Positions 10,019-20,530 of a stretch of DNA of 64,000 nt are shown here, in pieces. The DNA is taken from positions 35,339,150 through 35,403,149 of the forward strand of contig NC_134653.1 of assembly GCF_030463565.1 (NCBI RefSeq), given 5' to 3'. Positions within the stretch are counted from its first letter, which is position 1. Each line of letters starts with the position of its first letter. Both the position numbers and the translations under genes were made by a program. A model generated the notes under the pieces. It worked only from the letters and a program-made list of their open reading frames with translations. It did not search any database and was not told the origin of the DNA. The DNA is from Pelecanus crispus (taxonomy: Eukaryota > Chordata > Aves > Pelecaniformes > Pelecanidae).

Positions 10019-13000
10019 CTTAAGATTATGTAATGTTAAAAACCAGACAGGGAACAAATAGCGTGTGACAAAAATAAAATGGGAGGGAAAAGGGAAAAGA
10101 AAAGAAAAATAAAGACAGAATTAGTTTTAGAGCAATGGCAAACATAAGACATGCAGCTTATTTAGTGAAAAGGATGTCGCGCTTTGAATGAGAATCTGTG
10201 AAAAATAAAGACATGATTAAGAAGTTGCTGGGTGTCAGATACAACATGAAAGGTCAGTACAAACAACTGAGTGATGCTCTTAACGAGAATAAACCCATGC
10301 ATTTAAAACAAAGCAATAAAAGCTGCATACAGGTTCCAGCATGGTGAATGAGAATGGCATTAAAACACAGCACTAACGCTTAGTATGTTCCTTGCCCCAT
10401 GCCAAATTGCTATTTAATTTTGCTTTATAACCAGAACCCATATCTGAGAATGAAAATTCTGTTCTAGCAAGCTTTCTTGCTTTGCATCTGTTAAAGCACC
10501 CTATATGAGTAGCAAATACTCCTAAATCTCCTGCCAGAGGAGAGCTGTTCTGCAGACATCATTAAAGGAGCTCTAGTTTCCTTTGTAAAATTGTAAAAAA
10601 AAGGCACCATTTTGAAAGCTTGGCTTCCACAGAAAGAACCCTGGGAAGCAGGCTGCTCTTTGATGTCACTTGGTCTGCACTGTCATCAAATCTCTCATCA
10701 TAATCTGGCACCTGCTTGATAAAACCAATATTTGAAAATCAGCCTATTAGCAGAAGTAAGTAAAAGTGTCTGTTTATACCAGAAGCAGGTAAAGACTATC
10801 CCAGCCTGGATAAAGTAAGCATTCCGAACACGAAAGATACATTTTGTAATTTTTCTATTACGTTTACACAAAACACAGGTTGGTGTGACAGAAGAATCCT
10901 ATGCAGAATCTTTGTTGGACTCTGAGAAGAGACAAGAGAATAATGATGCAGGAGGTGTTGGGTTTGCTTGACGTGGTTTATAGATTCTACATCATGGAGG
11001 TCACCTCTCCTTGTACTTTACTCGATGCCCAGATCAGGTAGGTCTCTGGACGCAACAGCGCACATAAATAACGACAGGATCACCCTGGAGACTTTGGCAA
11101 TACCTCTCTCTGAGCGTGTTAAACTTAACTGGGGTTTGGATGTCTTCCCCTTTCAGGCATTAGGAACTTTCTAAGTTACTTTATGGCTCTGTTTCACCTG
11201 TTTTCATTCATTTTTAAAATGTGTGTCACACTTGGGCAACTTTTGAGACAAGCTGCTATAAAAGTGGAAAAAAGTCAATAAATATGAACAAGGATAGTTT
11301 TGATTGGAGCTCAAATATCCCACATTTTAGAATGCTCAGATCAGATGAGTGAGCTGAATCTTCCCTTGATCACCCATGTCAGCCTTTGTTTTAGGGAACC
11401 GTTGGAGAGAATAATAATCTCCCAATAAAGCAAATATATATCTGCATGTAAAATGTTTTCTTGTTACTTGGGGGCATCTATTAACTCAGGAGAGGATACT
11501 CAATTACAGCTGCAAGGGCATGGCTGGCATACTTTCAGATGCAAGAGAAACAGGAATCTGCTTACGCTATGGAAAATTCAGTAAACATGTTTTTCCTTTT
11601 TTTGTTAATTACTGATGTTGCGAAGTGAAACTGGATCTAGTGAAAGAGGGGGAAATTATCGAGCACTTGGGATCAGAATCTGACCTGCATTTTATATCAG
11701 AAAACTTATCAGCGTGGTGGGCTGTATTCTCCGAATGAGAGTCAGACATGCGTGAGCCCTTCCCCGGGCAGTACTCACCTACTGAATTCCACTTCTGCAG
11801 AACAAGTCAACCAACTGTACCCCTCACATACACTACTACACCGAGAGAAGTACGCCTGCAGACTTTAACCAGCCTAAAATCATCTACACCAATTAAGGGT
11901 CTGAACCTTTCTTTTTAAATATCAACACTGTCAATACTAATTTAAGACCAAGAAGTAAATATACTTTCTGATGCATAAAGAACAAGAACAGTCTAGGGAT
12001 AATTCACTTTTTCCCAGAGGAAAGGGACACAAGCAGCATGCAGAAGGATTTCAGTTTCAACCTTTATGTTAGCAGAATAATATAAACACTGATTATTTTT
12101 TCTTTTGAGAAAGTACCTGTCTCATTCCAGATAGTATCAGAATAAAAGGACTGAATTTATAGTACATGAAAGCAGTTACAAGAATGGTCAAAAATCTTGT
12201 ATGCATGAGAAAATAGCATTGTTTATTATTTAAATAACAGCATATTGGAAGAAAAACCAACCTGTGGGTTTCCTTATCATTCAGGTTATCCAACTTTCTA
12301 AGAAAACACAATTTAGTGTAATTGCTAGACACATAAAAAGCAAATACAATTTACAGGTACAAATATACTATGGGAAATAATATTCTGTACCGGTAGGTTC
12401 AACATACTATGTATGCTTTAATTGCTATACTAAAGTTGTCTTTCATGACGAATATTCCTGTGCAGAGTTAAAGCAATATTTCTGATAGGTATTTCCTACT
12501 ATCTCTGGTGATTCCTTTAGTAATTCGAGCACGAGGATTTCTGATAATGCATTTGTCAAACAAAGCTGACCCAACTCCCTGTCTTACAAGCACGCTTTAA
12601 AGCCTGTGGAAGAGATGGGACTAGCACTGGAAACATGGACAAATTACTCAGATGTGAAAACCTTAAGTTGTTGTTTTTCTATATGTGTGTATGTTTATAT
12701 AAATCTCCTTGCTCAGAAACAACTCATCTCAGTAGCACATGTAGTATATTGTCGTATAGACATGGGGAACATCCCCAGATATAGAACAGAAATTGCAACT
12801 TCAACAATTACATATAGGAAAGTAGTCAATTAGTTAAAAAATTAGCTATCAAATAATGCAAAGAAAAAAAGTCATAACTGTATTAAAGTGGCCTTGACAT
12901 CGTAAACGATGTTCACCCCAGTTCTAGGTCTATACAACAGTGTGAATTTTAATGGTCTGCACAATCCATAATTGACTAAAAGAAAAGCTTTGAAGGAAGA

Positions 13001-13047
13001 ATCAAAATACGGAGGTACTCCGAAGGTTTCTCTGCAGTGACACTTAC
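10019..13047 (-). other. RIMBP2: RIMBP2 intron, 3.0 kb
   Basis: Just upstream of the large exon, 10073-10118 on the plus strand is purine-rich (GAAAA/GGGAAAA), a long polypyrimidine tract in the transcript. Elsewhere ordinary AT-rich sequence; the area 11680-11770 vaguely resembles an old repeat but is not called. Confidence 0.8.
10073..10118 (-). promoter_or_regulatory. Polypyrimidine tract upstream of the large cassette exon
   Basis: In the transcript this reads as runs of CTTTT and CCCTTTT, ending about 55 nt before the exon start at 10018. With the tract on the other side of the exon it resembles a PTB-type binding arrangement. Binding is inferred from base composition only. Confidence 0.5.
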
Positions 13048-13206
13048 CTTAAGCGCATTGTGTGAGGTCACACTGACTCGTCGCCTTCCTCCATCCTCCA
13101 GCTGCATTTCGGAGTACAGCTCTTCCTCGTCTTCTTCCATAATATCAGACAAGTCAGAACCTCTGCTGCTTTCTGTATGGTACTCTTCACCATGGCAATA
13201 GTGAGG
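13048..13206 (-). CDS. RIMBP2: RIMBP2 exon, acidic linker DIMEEDEEELYSE (53 codons, phase 0-0)
   Basis: 159 nt from acceptor gtcaattag|CCTCAC to a consensus donor AAG|gtaagt, residues 832-884. It reads PHYCHGEEYHTESSRGSDLS, DIMEEDEEELYSEMQLEDGG, RRRVSVTSHNALK. It carries a highly acidic core followed by GGRRRVSV, a basophilic-kinase motif. It ends at ALK, which in the mammalian protein I recall is followed directly by ILGN. Here the same junction can be made either to the exon at 10018 or, skipping it, to the exon at 7564; both are phase 0. Confidence 0.95.
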
Positions 13207-16200
13207 CTAATTGACAGGGTGAGAGAGAAAAATCTTTACTGACTGTGAAGCTGAAATTCCTTGTATAACACCAACGGCTACTAGAGCATTTCCTAGGTTT
13301 GAATATCCCACTAATAACCACATATAAATTACATCAAGTGGCTTGCTGCTCTGTTCTAGTGATCATGTATAATTTTTTTTGCCCACTTATGCTCCCAATT
13401 CAAGAAATCCAATCTTAATCCCATAGGTGATACAAAAAAGGATGTCTGCATTCACAGCACCAAATCTAGTTTTAGTCTTGATTAAATTCCCTTGATTTAA
13501 AGAGGTTCTTCATGCATCAGTGGACTTGCTGACCGAATTGTAAAAGCCCTAGGATAATTCACATATCATCTGTTCTTCACAGCTGTTTGTTACATCACAT
13601 CGTAATTTAAAAGTGATCAGCATTTAATTCTTGCAGGATGTTACCATCGTTGTATGATATAGCTAGCTGATGGAATTTGAAGCTTTCATTCTCTTAAACG
13701 TTGTAGCAACAGAGTGGCTAAAACCTTAATTGTCTTTTAAAATTATTCCAAATATTTCAAGTTCCTACAAGTTTCCAATTAGTTGGAACATAAGAAGGAA
13801 AAAGTATGTCCTACTGAACTGCTAATGTTGAATAGGAGTGGCCTCTGTTAAACATCACACCTAACAAATCAGGTCATAAACCAAACTTAATGTATTTCCA
13901 AGGACAAATTTTCAAATGGCGTCATCTGACTGTCAGATTGCAATAGAGTATTTGAAGAATCAAATATTTTAGAAGTATTAGAATGCTAGAAATTAATGCT
14001 TTCCTTCCCCCTGCAATACTAATGAAGAAATAATTTCTGTGGTACCAGATCAATTCCCATAGCTATGTAACACATTGATATCAATCGGTCCCAGCGATGA
14101 GAAGAAAATGCCTACAATGAGCAATTTCTCCAAAGTAGAGATGGATTTGCCCTCCAAATACAATAGACAATTTCTCCTCTTTTAATTCTTTGTTCTGGAG
14201 CTAAAAAGATGGTAGGGTGAAGCCTTCAGTGGTAATTCTCAGTGCCAAGCTTACAAACGTTTTCAGATCCTTCAGATGCATTATATTAGGATCATCTTCG
14301 AAAAAAAGCCACTGCAGTTTCACAATGGTTTTGGTTCCTTTTTGAAGTTAAAAGATCAGATTGTATTGTAATGCTTCATTTTTCACATCTAAACTTTGTG
14401 GCTCTTATACTAAATTTTATTATTTCATCAGTTCCATTCCAGCAGAATCTTGGTCCTGTTTTTCATAGACACTCACTCCCGCACTCCTGTTCTCAGCTGT
14501 ATTCCAACAGACTCGGGGGCTGCACTGGCACAGTACTACAAAACTTGCCCAACCAAGTGCAGAATGCCCTGTCGATTAGCAAAGGCCAGTGCGGCTGGAA
14601 TAACGCCCCGATTGCTTGGGCAGTCAGGCTGGACAGACCTAGCAAACTGTCTCCAAGGCTTATCCATTGTGGGTCTAATAACAGGAGTGCCTTGCTAAAC
14701 AGCCACTCAATTATTTAAATAAATCTGGTTCGAGCACTACATTAATGGAGGTATAAAAGGTAACGAGGAGATATTATATAAGCAATAATTAGGCAATTCT
14801 GCTTGCAGTCAATTAACTCTGTATGTAACAGGGCATGCATACTCCACCTTCGATAACTGGGTGCATTTATACGTGTGGATTTCCAGTGAAACCTCTGTGG
14901 CCATATATTCCATAAACTTGGAGTTGTTATTTCATGTGTTTTCTAGCACTGCCTTTCCTGCAAATGTCCCAAGTTGTCTCTGAATTTCAGGGCTATCTCT
15001 GATACTTACTTCCCTTGTCCTTATTATCTATTTACAGAGCAAATCAACAGCTGGCAGAAAACAGTATCTTCAGACATTTTTGTGACAAAAGAAACAATTA
15101 TTATTATTGCCGCTTTAGTCTTGGTTCACAGGCCCACTGACCCAGATCCTCAGAGGTATTGAGATATTTAGATGCATGAATACTTGTGAGGATCTGGGCA
15201 AGAAAGACTAACTTTCTAAGTCTAAGTTCACAAAGAAAATCTATGAGAGACTGATATTGCAGCACTGTTTCAGAATTGTGATCCATGCCACCCTTCCTGT
15301 GAGGCATTTTAAACTGGGGAGTTTAACTCAATATCTCTTCCTACAAAATACAATGCAACAGGCATGAAGGATTTCCATTCGTAGCCATTTCTAACGCTCA
15401 TAAAAACTTTGATGAAAAAAACATTGATGTTACTTGCATTTGCTTGCAGGTTTTTTTACTCTTATCTATGGAGTAAGGCAAGTCAAGTGATAGAAAGCCG
15501 AAGACCTTTGATGGGCAATTGGCATACAGAATAGCGCTTGCTTCTGGTAGATACCAGCAGCACATGAACGTTATAATGAAATTAGCAAACTAATAATTTC
15601 TTATGGAGAAACCCACCACGGATTAGGTTTCTCCAATTTTCTCCAATTATTTCTTCACTAACAAACCAAGCGGTAAAAGTGATCATCTTTCATAAACAAT
15701 GCAAATGAGCAATTAAACTACAAATAGGTATGTCTCTGAAGCTATAAATTAAACATTTAATAATCAATTTACACTTGGCACACTGCAGCTGTTTTGCCAG
15801 ACATAATTTAACTGCTCTTTTTTAAAGTGCATTTTTTGACATAGTGCTTTAAAGCAATGAAGAATTCTTTCAGCCTTACATGGAAACTAAATTTGGAACC
15901 TAAGCAGATCTGAGAATACTTGTGGCCAGAGAGATTTCAAATCTAGCTTTGGGGATGCTCCTAGTAGATAACAGAGCTTAATCTTTTTAGGCTTCAAGGA
16001 ACAGAACTTCAAGGGTTCCCAGCCTTCCAATGTTCATATCCAAACTCTTCTATTTTGTAGAGCTTGGTAAAGCAGACACACTCCAAACTACCCTTTAATG
16101 ATCTGAGGCAGTAAGTCCACATGGAGCAGCAACTTTGTGCTCACATGGTAGTACCCCCGAGTTTATTTACTAAGGTTAAATATGAAGTATGGTTATCAGA

Positions 16201-17258
16201 AAAATGAAGTTGATTTTGGTCCCTTACAAACACTCTAAACTTTTTACACTGGGCCTTCTTAATAAGATCACTGGTGCTGTTAGAAAATCTTGGCCTCTCT
16301 GTGTCCAGAATAATTTTAATTGTATACAGAGGTACAGATGTATCTCACCCACAAGGAACTTTTGTAGGCACAGCATGATTGCATGTATTCTAAAAACGGG
16401 AACCACTGTATGTGAAGATGGAACCAAATTAAACCCTGAAGCCACATATTTAGAACACTGGAAATTTGGAGCAGTTTATACATTTATAAATGCTTGAACT
16501 TCTATAATAAATGGAACCAAAATTCCAGAAAGTCTCAGAACTAGTATCAGAAGGAATGCTGTTGCTTGGACCCTTCAACATGGGAGGTCAGATGTCTGGC
16601 TAACAAGATCATTGATCATGCTAAGACATAAGAAAATATCTCTTTGCTAGAATTTACATCTCTCTTGAAAGTAATGTAATAAATCACTGTATATTTGTTT
16701 TCAGTGGGATCAGACTAAAAACCGTGCAGATGTGCAAAATTCTTCTGGCTTTAAAGAAAGAAAATAAAGAAAAAAACATCTTTCTATTCATTACAGCATG
16801 CCAAGTATATACAGTGTTGGTTCTCTGCTAATTAGGATTACAGGTTATAGCTTTTATGGAACACAAAAGTCTTTCCCCCTTTCCCTTTTTTCACAGCGTG
16901 TTTTCATATTCAGTAGTAACACATCATACAGAAAAAGCCCAGAGCCCAAACATGTCATTCCAGTTACATTTTCTATTTCAATTTTTTCAGCTTCATTTTT
17001 TTCAGTTTCCAGTGCTTAAGACTGTTGCTTGGGATAACGACCTATAGGTGCGTGGTGCCAAGCATTCAGTTCCCATTCGACAGCGTTATGCTCCAGTAAC
17101 AGGACATTCCTCTATCTCCCCACAATTTAGCTGCTTGCCTGAATAGTTTACCGATACAGCTACAAGAATCAGAGGGTGATCTGGATAGCCTGCTGAGCTT
17201 CATAAAATACTTGTTTCATATCGGACACCTGAAACAATAACAAGACCAGGCTACTTAC
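13207..17258 (-). other. RIMBP2: RIMBP2 intron, 4.1 kb
   Basis: Contains a GC-richer unexplained block at about 14440-14710 and a palindromic repeat at 15141-15198, each listed separately. The rest is AT-rich without a recognised feature. The + strand open frame at 16189-16497 shows no protein similarity I can name. Confidence 0.8.
15141..15198. repeat. 58-bp palindromic repeat, MITE-like or old retroposon tail
   Basis: Two 20-bp arms (15141-15160 and 15179-15198) match as inverted copies at 18 of 20 positions, around an 18-bp loop. The arm cccagatcctcagaggtatt is very like a palindromic family I know from turtle, crocodile and, more decayed, bird DNA. The exact family name is not certain from sequence alone. 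Confidence 0.75.
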
Positions 17259-17408
17259 TTGCTTTCCAAGTTCTGACCCTTTCAGGAAATCATCAACCGA
17301 AGCCCCCCTTCTTTTGACATTAGGAGAATCATAGCCATCTTCCTCATCATCTGAGTTAGCGTACTGGGCTGCATTACTGCTTTCGCTAAAAACACTCCTC
17401 CTCTCCAT
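17259..17408 (-). CDS. RIMBP2: RIMBP2 exon, acidic linker with KRRGASVDDFLKG (50 codons, phase 0-0)
   Basis: 150 nt from acceptor tttgctag|ATGGAG to a consensus donor CAA|gtaagt, residues 782-831. It reads MERRSVFSESSNAAQYANSD, DEEDGYDSPNVKRRGASVDD, FLKGSELGKQ. The first ATG is internal and follows ESNR of the previous exon. KRRGAS is a good basophilic-kinase site and DEEDGYDSP an acidic cluster. This linker between FN3-3 and SH3-II is conserved and diagnostic for RIMBP2. It is symmetric and so could be skipped without a frameshift. Confidence 0.96.
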
Positions 17409-19537
17409 CTAGCAAAGCAACAAAAAATGCAAAATTGTCAAGCAGACTTGGTTCCTGCAACCAATGGAAGAAATGGCAAATATAAGTCATAAAGGACTCA
17501 AGAACACAGCACTTAAATATACTCGTGGTTTAAAGCAATGTTAGTTAACTCTGACTGTAAGCTTTGAGGAGTTTTCAAGAATTTTTTGCTTGTTACATTA
17601 CTCTTGCTCATAAACAATTACATGCTTTTATGTGACCATCAACTCAGCTGCTAGCTTTCTTCCTGGTACCGTTTATGTTAAAATTCTCAGTATTCTACAG
17701 TCAGAGGCTGCTAATGAAGACACTAATTTGCCCTTGGCAGAGGGTTAGCAGAAGACGTAGCCACTGCAGCATCTTTGACCTCAGTGCAAAAAAAGCTACA
17801 GAATGAGACTTCATGCTCTTTCTCTGCTCTGAGGTGACTCTTACCCTCAGCTACTGAATCCTGCTGCTTACTCTCATGACAGTAACCATCAGCCATCTAA
17901 CAGGCTGGATGAAGGGCAGGGAGAAGACACAGCGTCTTCTGCAGCAGCCTACCACAAGGGAAGAATTTCTACTACTGGGAACTAAACACGACAAATATCA
18001 TTGGCAGATTTTGATTTAATTTAGAGTGAAACCATCTGTAAACTTCTGTCCAGATCCCTGAACTAAACATTTCAAGCATCACTAAAATTAATTGAATTAA
18101 ATGTGGTTCAGAGCATACGTTATGTCAGCAATTTTCAAAACCAGAAAAAGTATTTCAGTTCTCTTTCCCTACATGGTTGATAAATCAACTTTCACTTCAG
18201 AGTGCCAATGAAACTAATGGACTTTTCTCCCTCTATTATATTTATTCCAGTTTGCTTTATTTATAAAGAAAAGGAAAAAATAGACATAGGCATATATATG
18301 TATTTAACCAGACCTCATCAATCCAGAATTATTCTATCACCATCCACTGGTTCAATTCTGTCCCAAAACAGGGACAGTCAATAAGTTGGGGCTGTTAAGA
18401 CATGTGTGAACTGTCAAAATTAGTGGAATTATTTTGGAGATACAATGGGAGACAAAAGACTGGACATAACAACTGATGACTGCCCAAGAGAATGTATGAA
18501 AAAAAGTGACACAGGAGCTCGAAACAAATAACAGACAGTTGTGAGCAAGCTTGTGATGAGAAAGTAACTGCCCAGGGCACTGGGAGTATTTAAATATTGT
18601 ATGCTTGGGTAGGAAAACCAGAGCACGTTGTCAGGATGCATAGGCATCAGCTATGCTGACCCAAGAGCCTCAAATATGTGATTTAAATTAACTAGCAAAC
18701 ATCTGAGTCACTACAGCAGCCACGGGTCATAATGGTCTCAAAACCAGTGAGTCTCCTTTGGGCAGTGATGCTTCTAGCAGCTACAAAAGGAGCTGTAATG
18801 GAAAGTTTTCACATGGCAGCTATGTTGAAGCATTTGTAAACATCTCTGAAAGTGTAGCATTGAGAAAGGGGCACTCTTGAAGGGCAAATACGTAAAATTG
18901 CCTGTGGATCCATGACTGCATACAAAACAGAGCTTTACTTGCATCTCACCTGCTATTTGAAAAAGCAGGTGTTTTTTGAATACAAACGTGTCTCTTATCT
19001 AACTGCTGGTTAGATTCCCTTATAGAAATGAGACTCTGTCTTCATTTTGTAAACTGTCAAAAAGATTAGCTCTCACAGTAAGTCTGCTCAGGACTTTTGT
19101 CTATCTGCCTATTTCCAGACCCATTTTTAAACTGCGCTTTATTGTTTTGGTCTCTTTCAAAGTACTTCAGTACTTGGTTGACTTTTCTCACATAAGCACA
19201 AGCCTCCCTTTTGACTCCTGCAGGATCCAAGCACAAACTTTGACAATTACTCTTTTTTTTTTCAGAAGGCTCTGCATTTTTGGAGACAACATTTCTCGTG
19301 ATGTTATGGGGTTTCTATGCTGATCAAAGGCTGATCAATGTTCTTCATGGTTACAAGCACATTTGTGAAAGATGGTACAGAACTTTAGCACACTGCTTCT
19401 TCTCAAACTACAGATCTTCAGGGTTTAGGAATGATTAGCTGCTCCTTAAAGCACACGATGAAAAAATTATTTGATGGAAAGTGAATACCATGAATAAAGT
19501 CAGCCCAAAAAAACCTTAAGAAAAAGTTTGCCTTTAC
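17409..19537 (-). other. RIMBP2: RIMBP2 intron, 2.1 kb
   Basis: Nothing beyond ordinary AT-rich intron was seen; open frames of 60-72 codons here look like chance. Confidence 0.75.
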
Positions 19538-20005
19538 CCTATTGCTCTCTGCAACTCGTTGTGCAGCTTCTCTTGCCATGGCTTTTGCGACGGTATTTGG
19601 GACAGGTGTGCCTTGAGGTTGAGGGAGTATTCGGTTAGGTGATGGAGACCTCCTCCCCTGAAGCGGGCTGTGAAAATTAGGGGCAGGTGGCTCAAGTGTG
19701 TGTCCATGAACAGGGGATGCCGAACGAGTCTGCTCCCATGACTCATCCATTTTTAAATGTGGACCTAAATGTTCTTCTTTGGTTTCTGGGGCTCCGGCAC
19801 TTGCTAATGGCTTCGATTTGGGAGCAGTTCTGGGGTGTGGGGTTGGAGGCACCAGTAGGTCAGATGGAATGGCAGCAACAGAAGAGTCTACTGATTCCCC
19901 TTGTGCAGAGAGTGTTCGAACCGTGACTTCCTTTGCTTCCAAACTCCTTAGTCTCATTAGCTCCACCAATGTGTTCTCTGCTGTTGGAAAGATCACCTCC
20001 GCCAC
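19538..20005 (-). CDS. RIMBP2: RIMBP2 exon, end of fibronectin-III 3 and proline-rich linker (156 codons, phase 0-0)
   Basis: 468 nt from acceptor gtcctcag|GTGGCG to donor AGG|gtaaag, residues 626-781. The first ~40 residues (VAEVIFPTAENTLVELMRLR, VTVRTLSAQGESVDSS) complete FN3-3. The rest is Pro/Ser-rich and likely disordered: VPPTPHPRTAP, EPPAPNFHSPLQ, GRRSPSPNRILPQPQGTP. It then ends in a short predicted helix, AKAMAREAAQRVAESNR. The PxxP and RSPSP stretches are possible SH3 or kinase targets (inference). The open frame runs on past the donor into the intron (VKANFFL), but joining to the next exon fits the RIMBP2 sequence. Confidence 0.96.
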
Positions 20006-20378
20006 CTGAGGACACAAACAAGCAACTTACTAAAATGAAGACATCTGTTTCCCTCCCCTCAACCCCACTAAAGTACAACCTTCAAGGTTTTAACATGAAT
20101 TATTGCCAACACAGAGTGGGCTGCAAGAGCCCACATTAGGGCTCCACACCAATTAGCACCAGTTGTCTTTAATCCTTTCAACCCATTTGTCCAAAAGCTT
20201 AAGTGTTTATAGAAAGGAAGCTAATGAGCAAATTATGCACAAACAAAAGAGCAGGTTCTACTGAAAGCTGAGAAAACCCTGCACGCATTCAAGTGCTGTC
20301 ACATGTTTATTGTTGCCTCTACCTGTCAGTTGCAATTCACCTGACGTAGATGGTCACCGTAGCGCTGGAAGAACTCAC
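20006..20378 (-). other. RIMBP2: RIMBP2 short intron, 373 bp
   Basis: Short intron inside fibronectin-III 3. Both borders are canonical. No other feature. Confidence 0.9.
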
Positions 20379-20530
20379 CCGTTGACCTTTCGCATAAACG
20401 CCATAGCCTGTGACATTGGCGCCATGGGAAGTCCCTGTTGCTGTCAGAGTTGGTGGTTTCCAGGACACCTGTACGGTTGCTGGGCTGGACCCAGCTCGTA
20501 CAGTAACATCTTGAGGTGGAGCTGGAGGAC
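20379..20530 (-). CDS. RIMBP2: RIMBP2 exon, first half of fibronectin-III 3 (phase 1-0)
   Basis: 152 nt from acceptor ctgtcttag|GTCCTC to donor CGG|gtgagt, residues 575-625. It reads GPPAPPQDVTVRAGSSPATV, then QVSWKPPTLTATGTSHGANV, then TGYGVYAKGQR. The QVSWKPP strand and the YGVYAKG turn are the conserved first half of a fibronectin-III domain, finished in the next exon. A 34-bp tandem duplication lies 51 nt upstream of the acceptor, inside the upstream intron. Confidence 0.96.

Noticed and set aside
19687..20139. Several plus-strand and other-frame open frames
   Set aside because: Shadows of the exon at 19538-20005.
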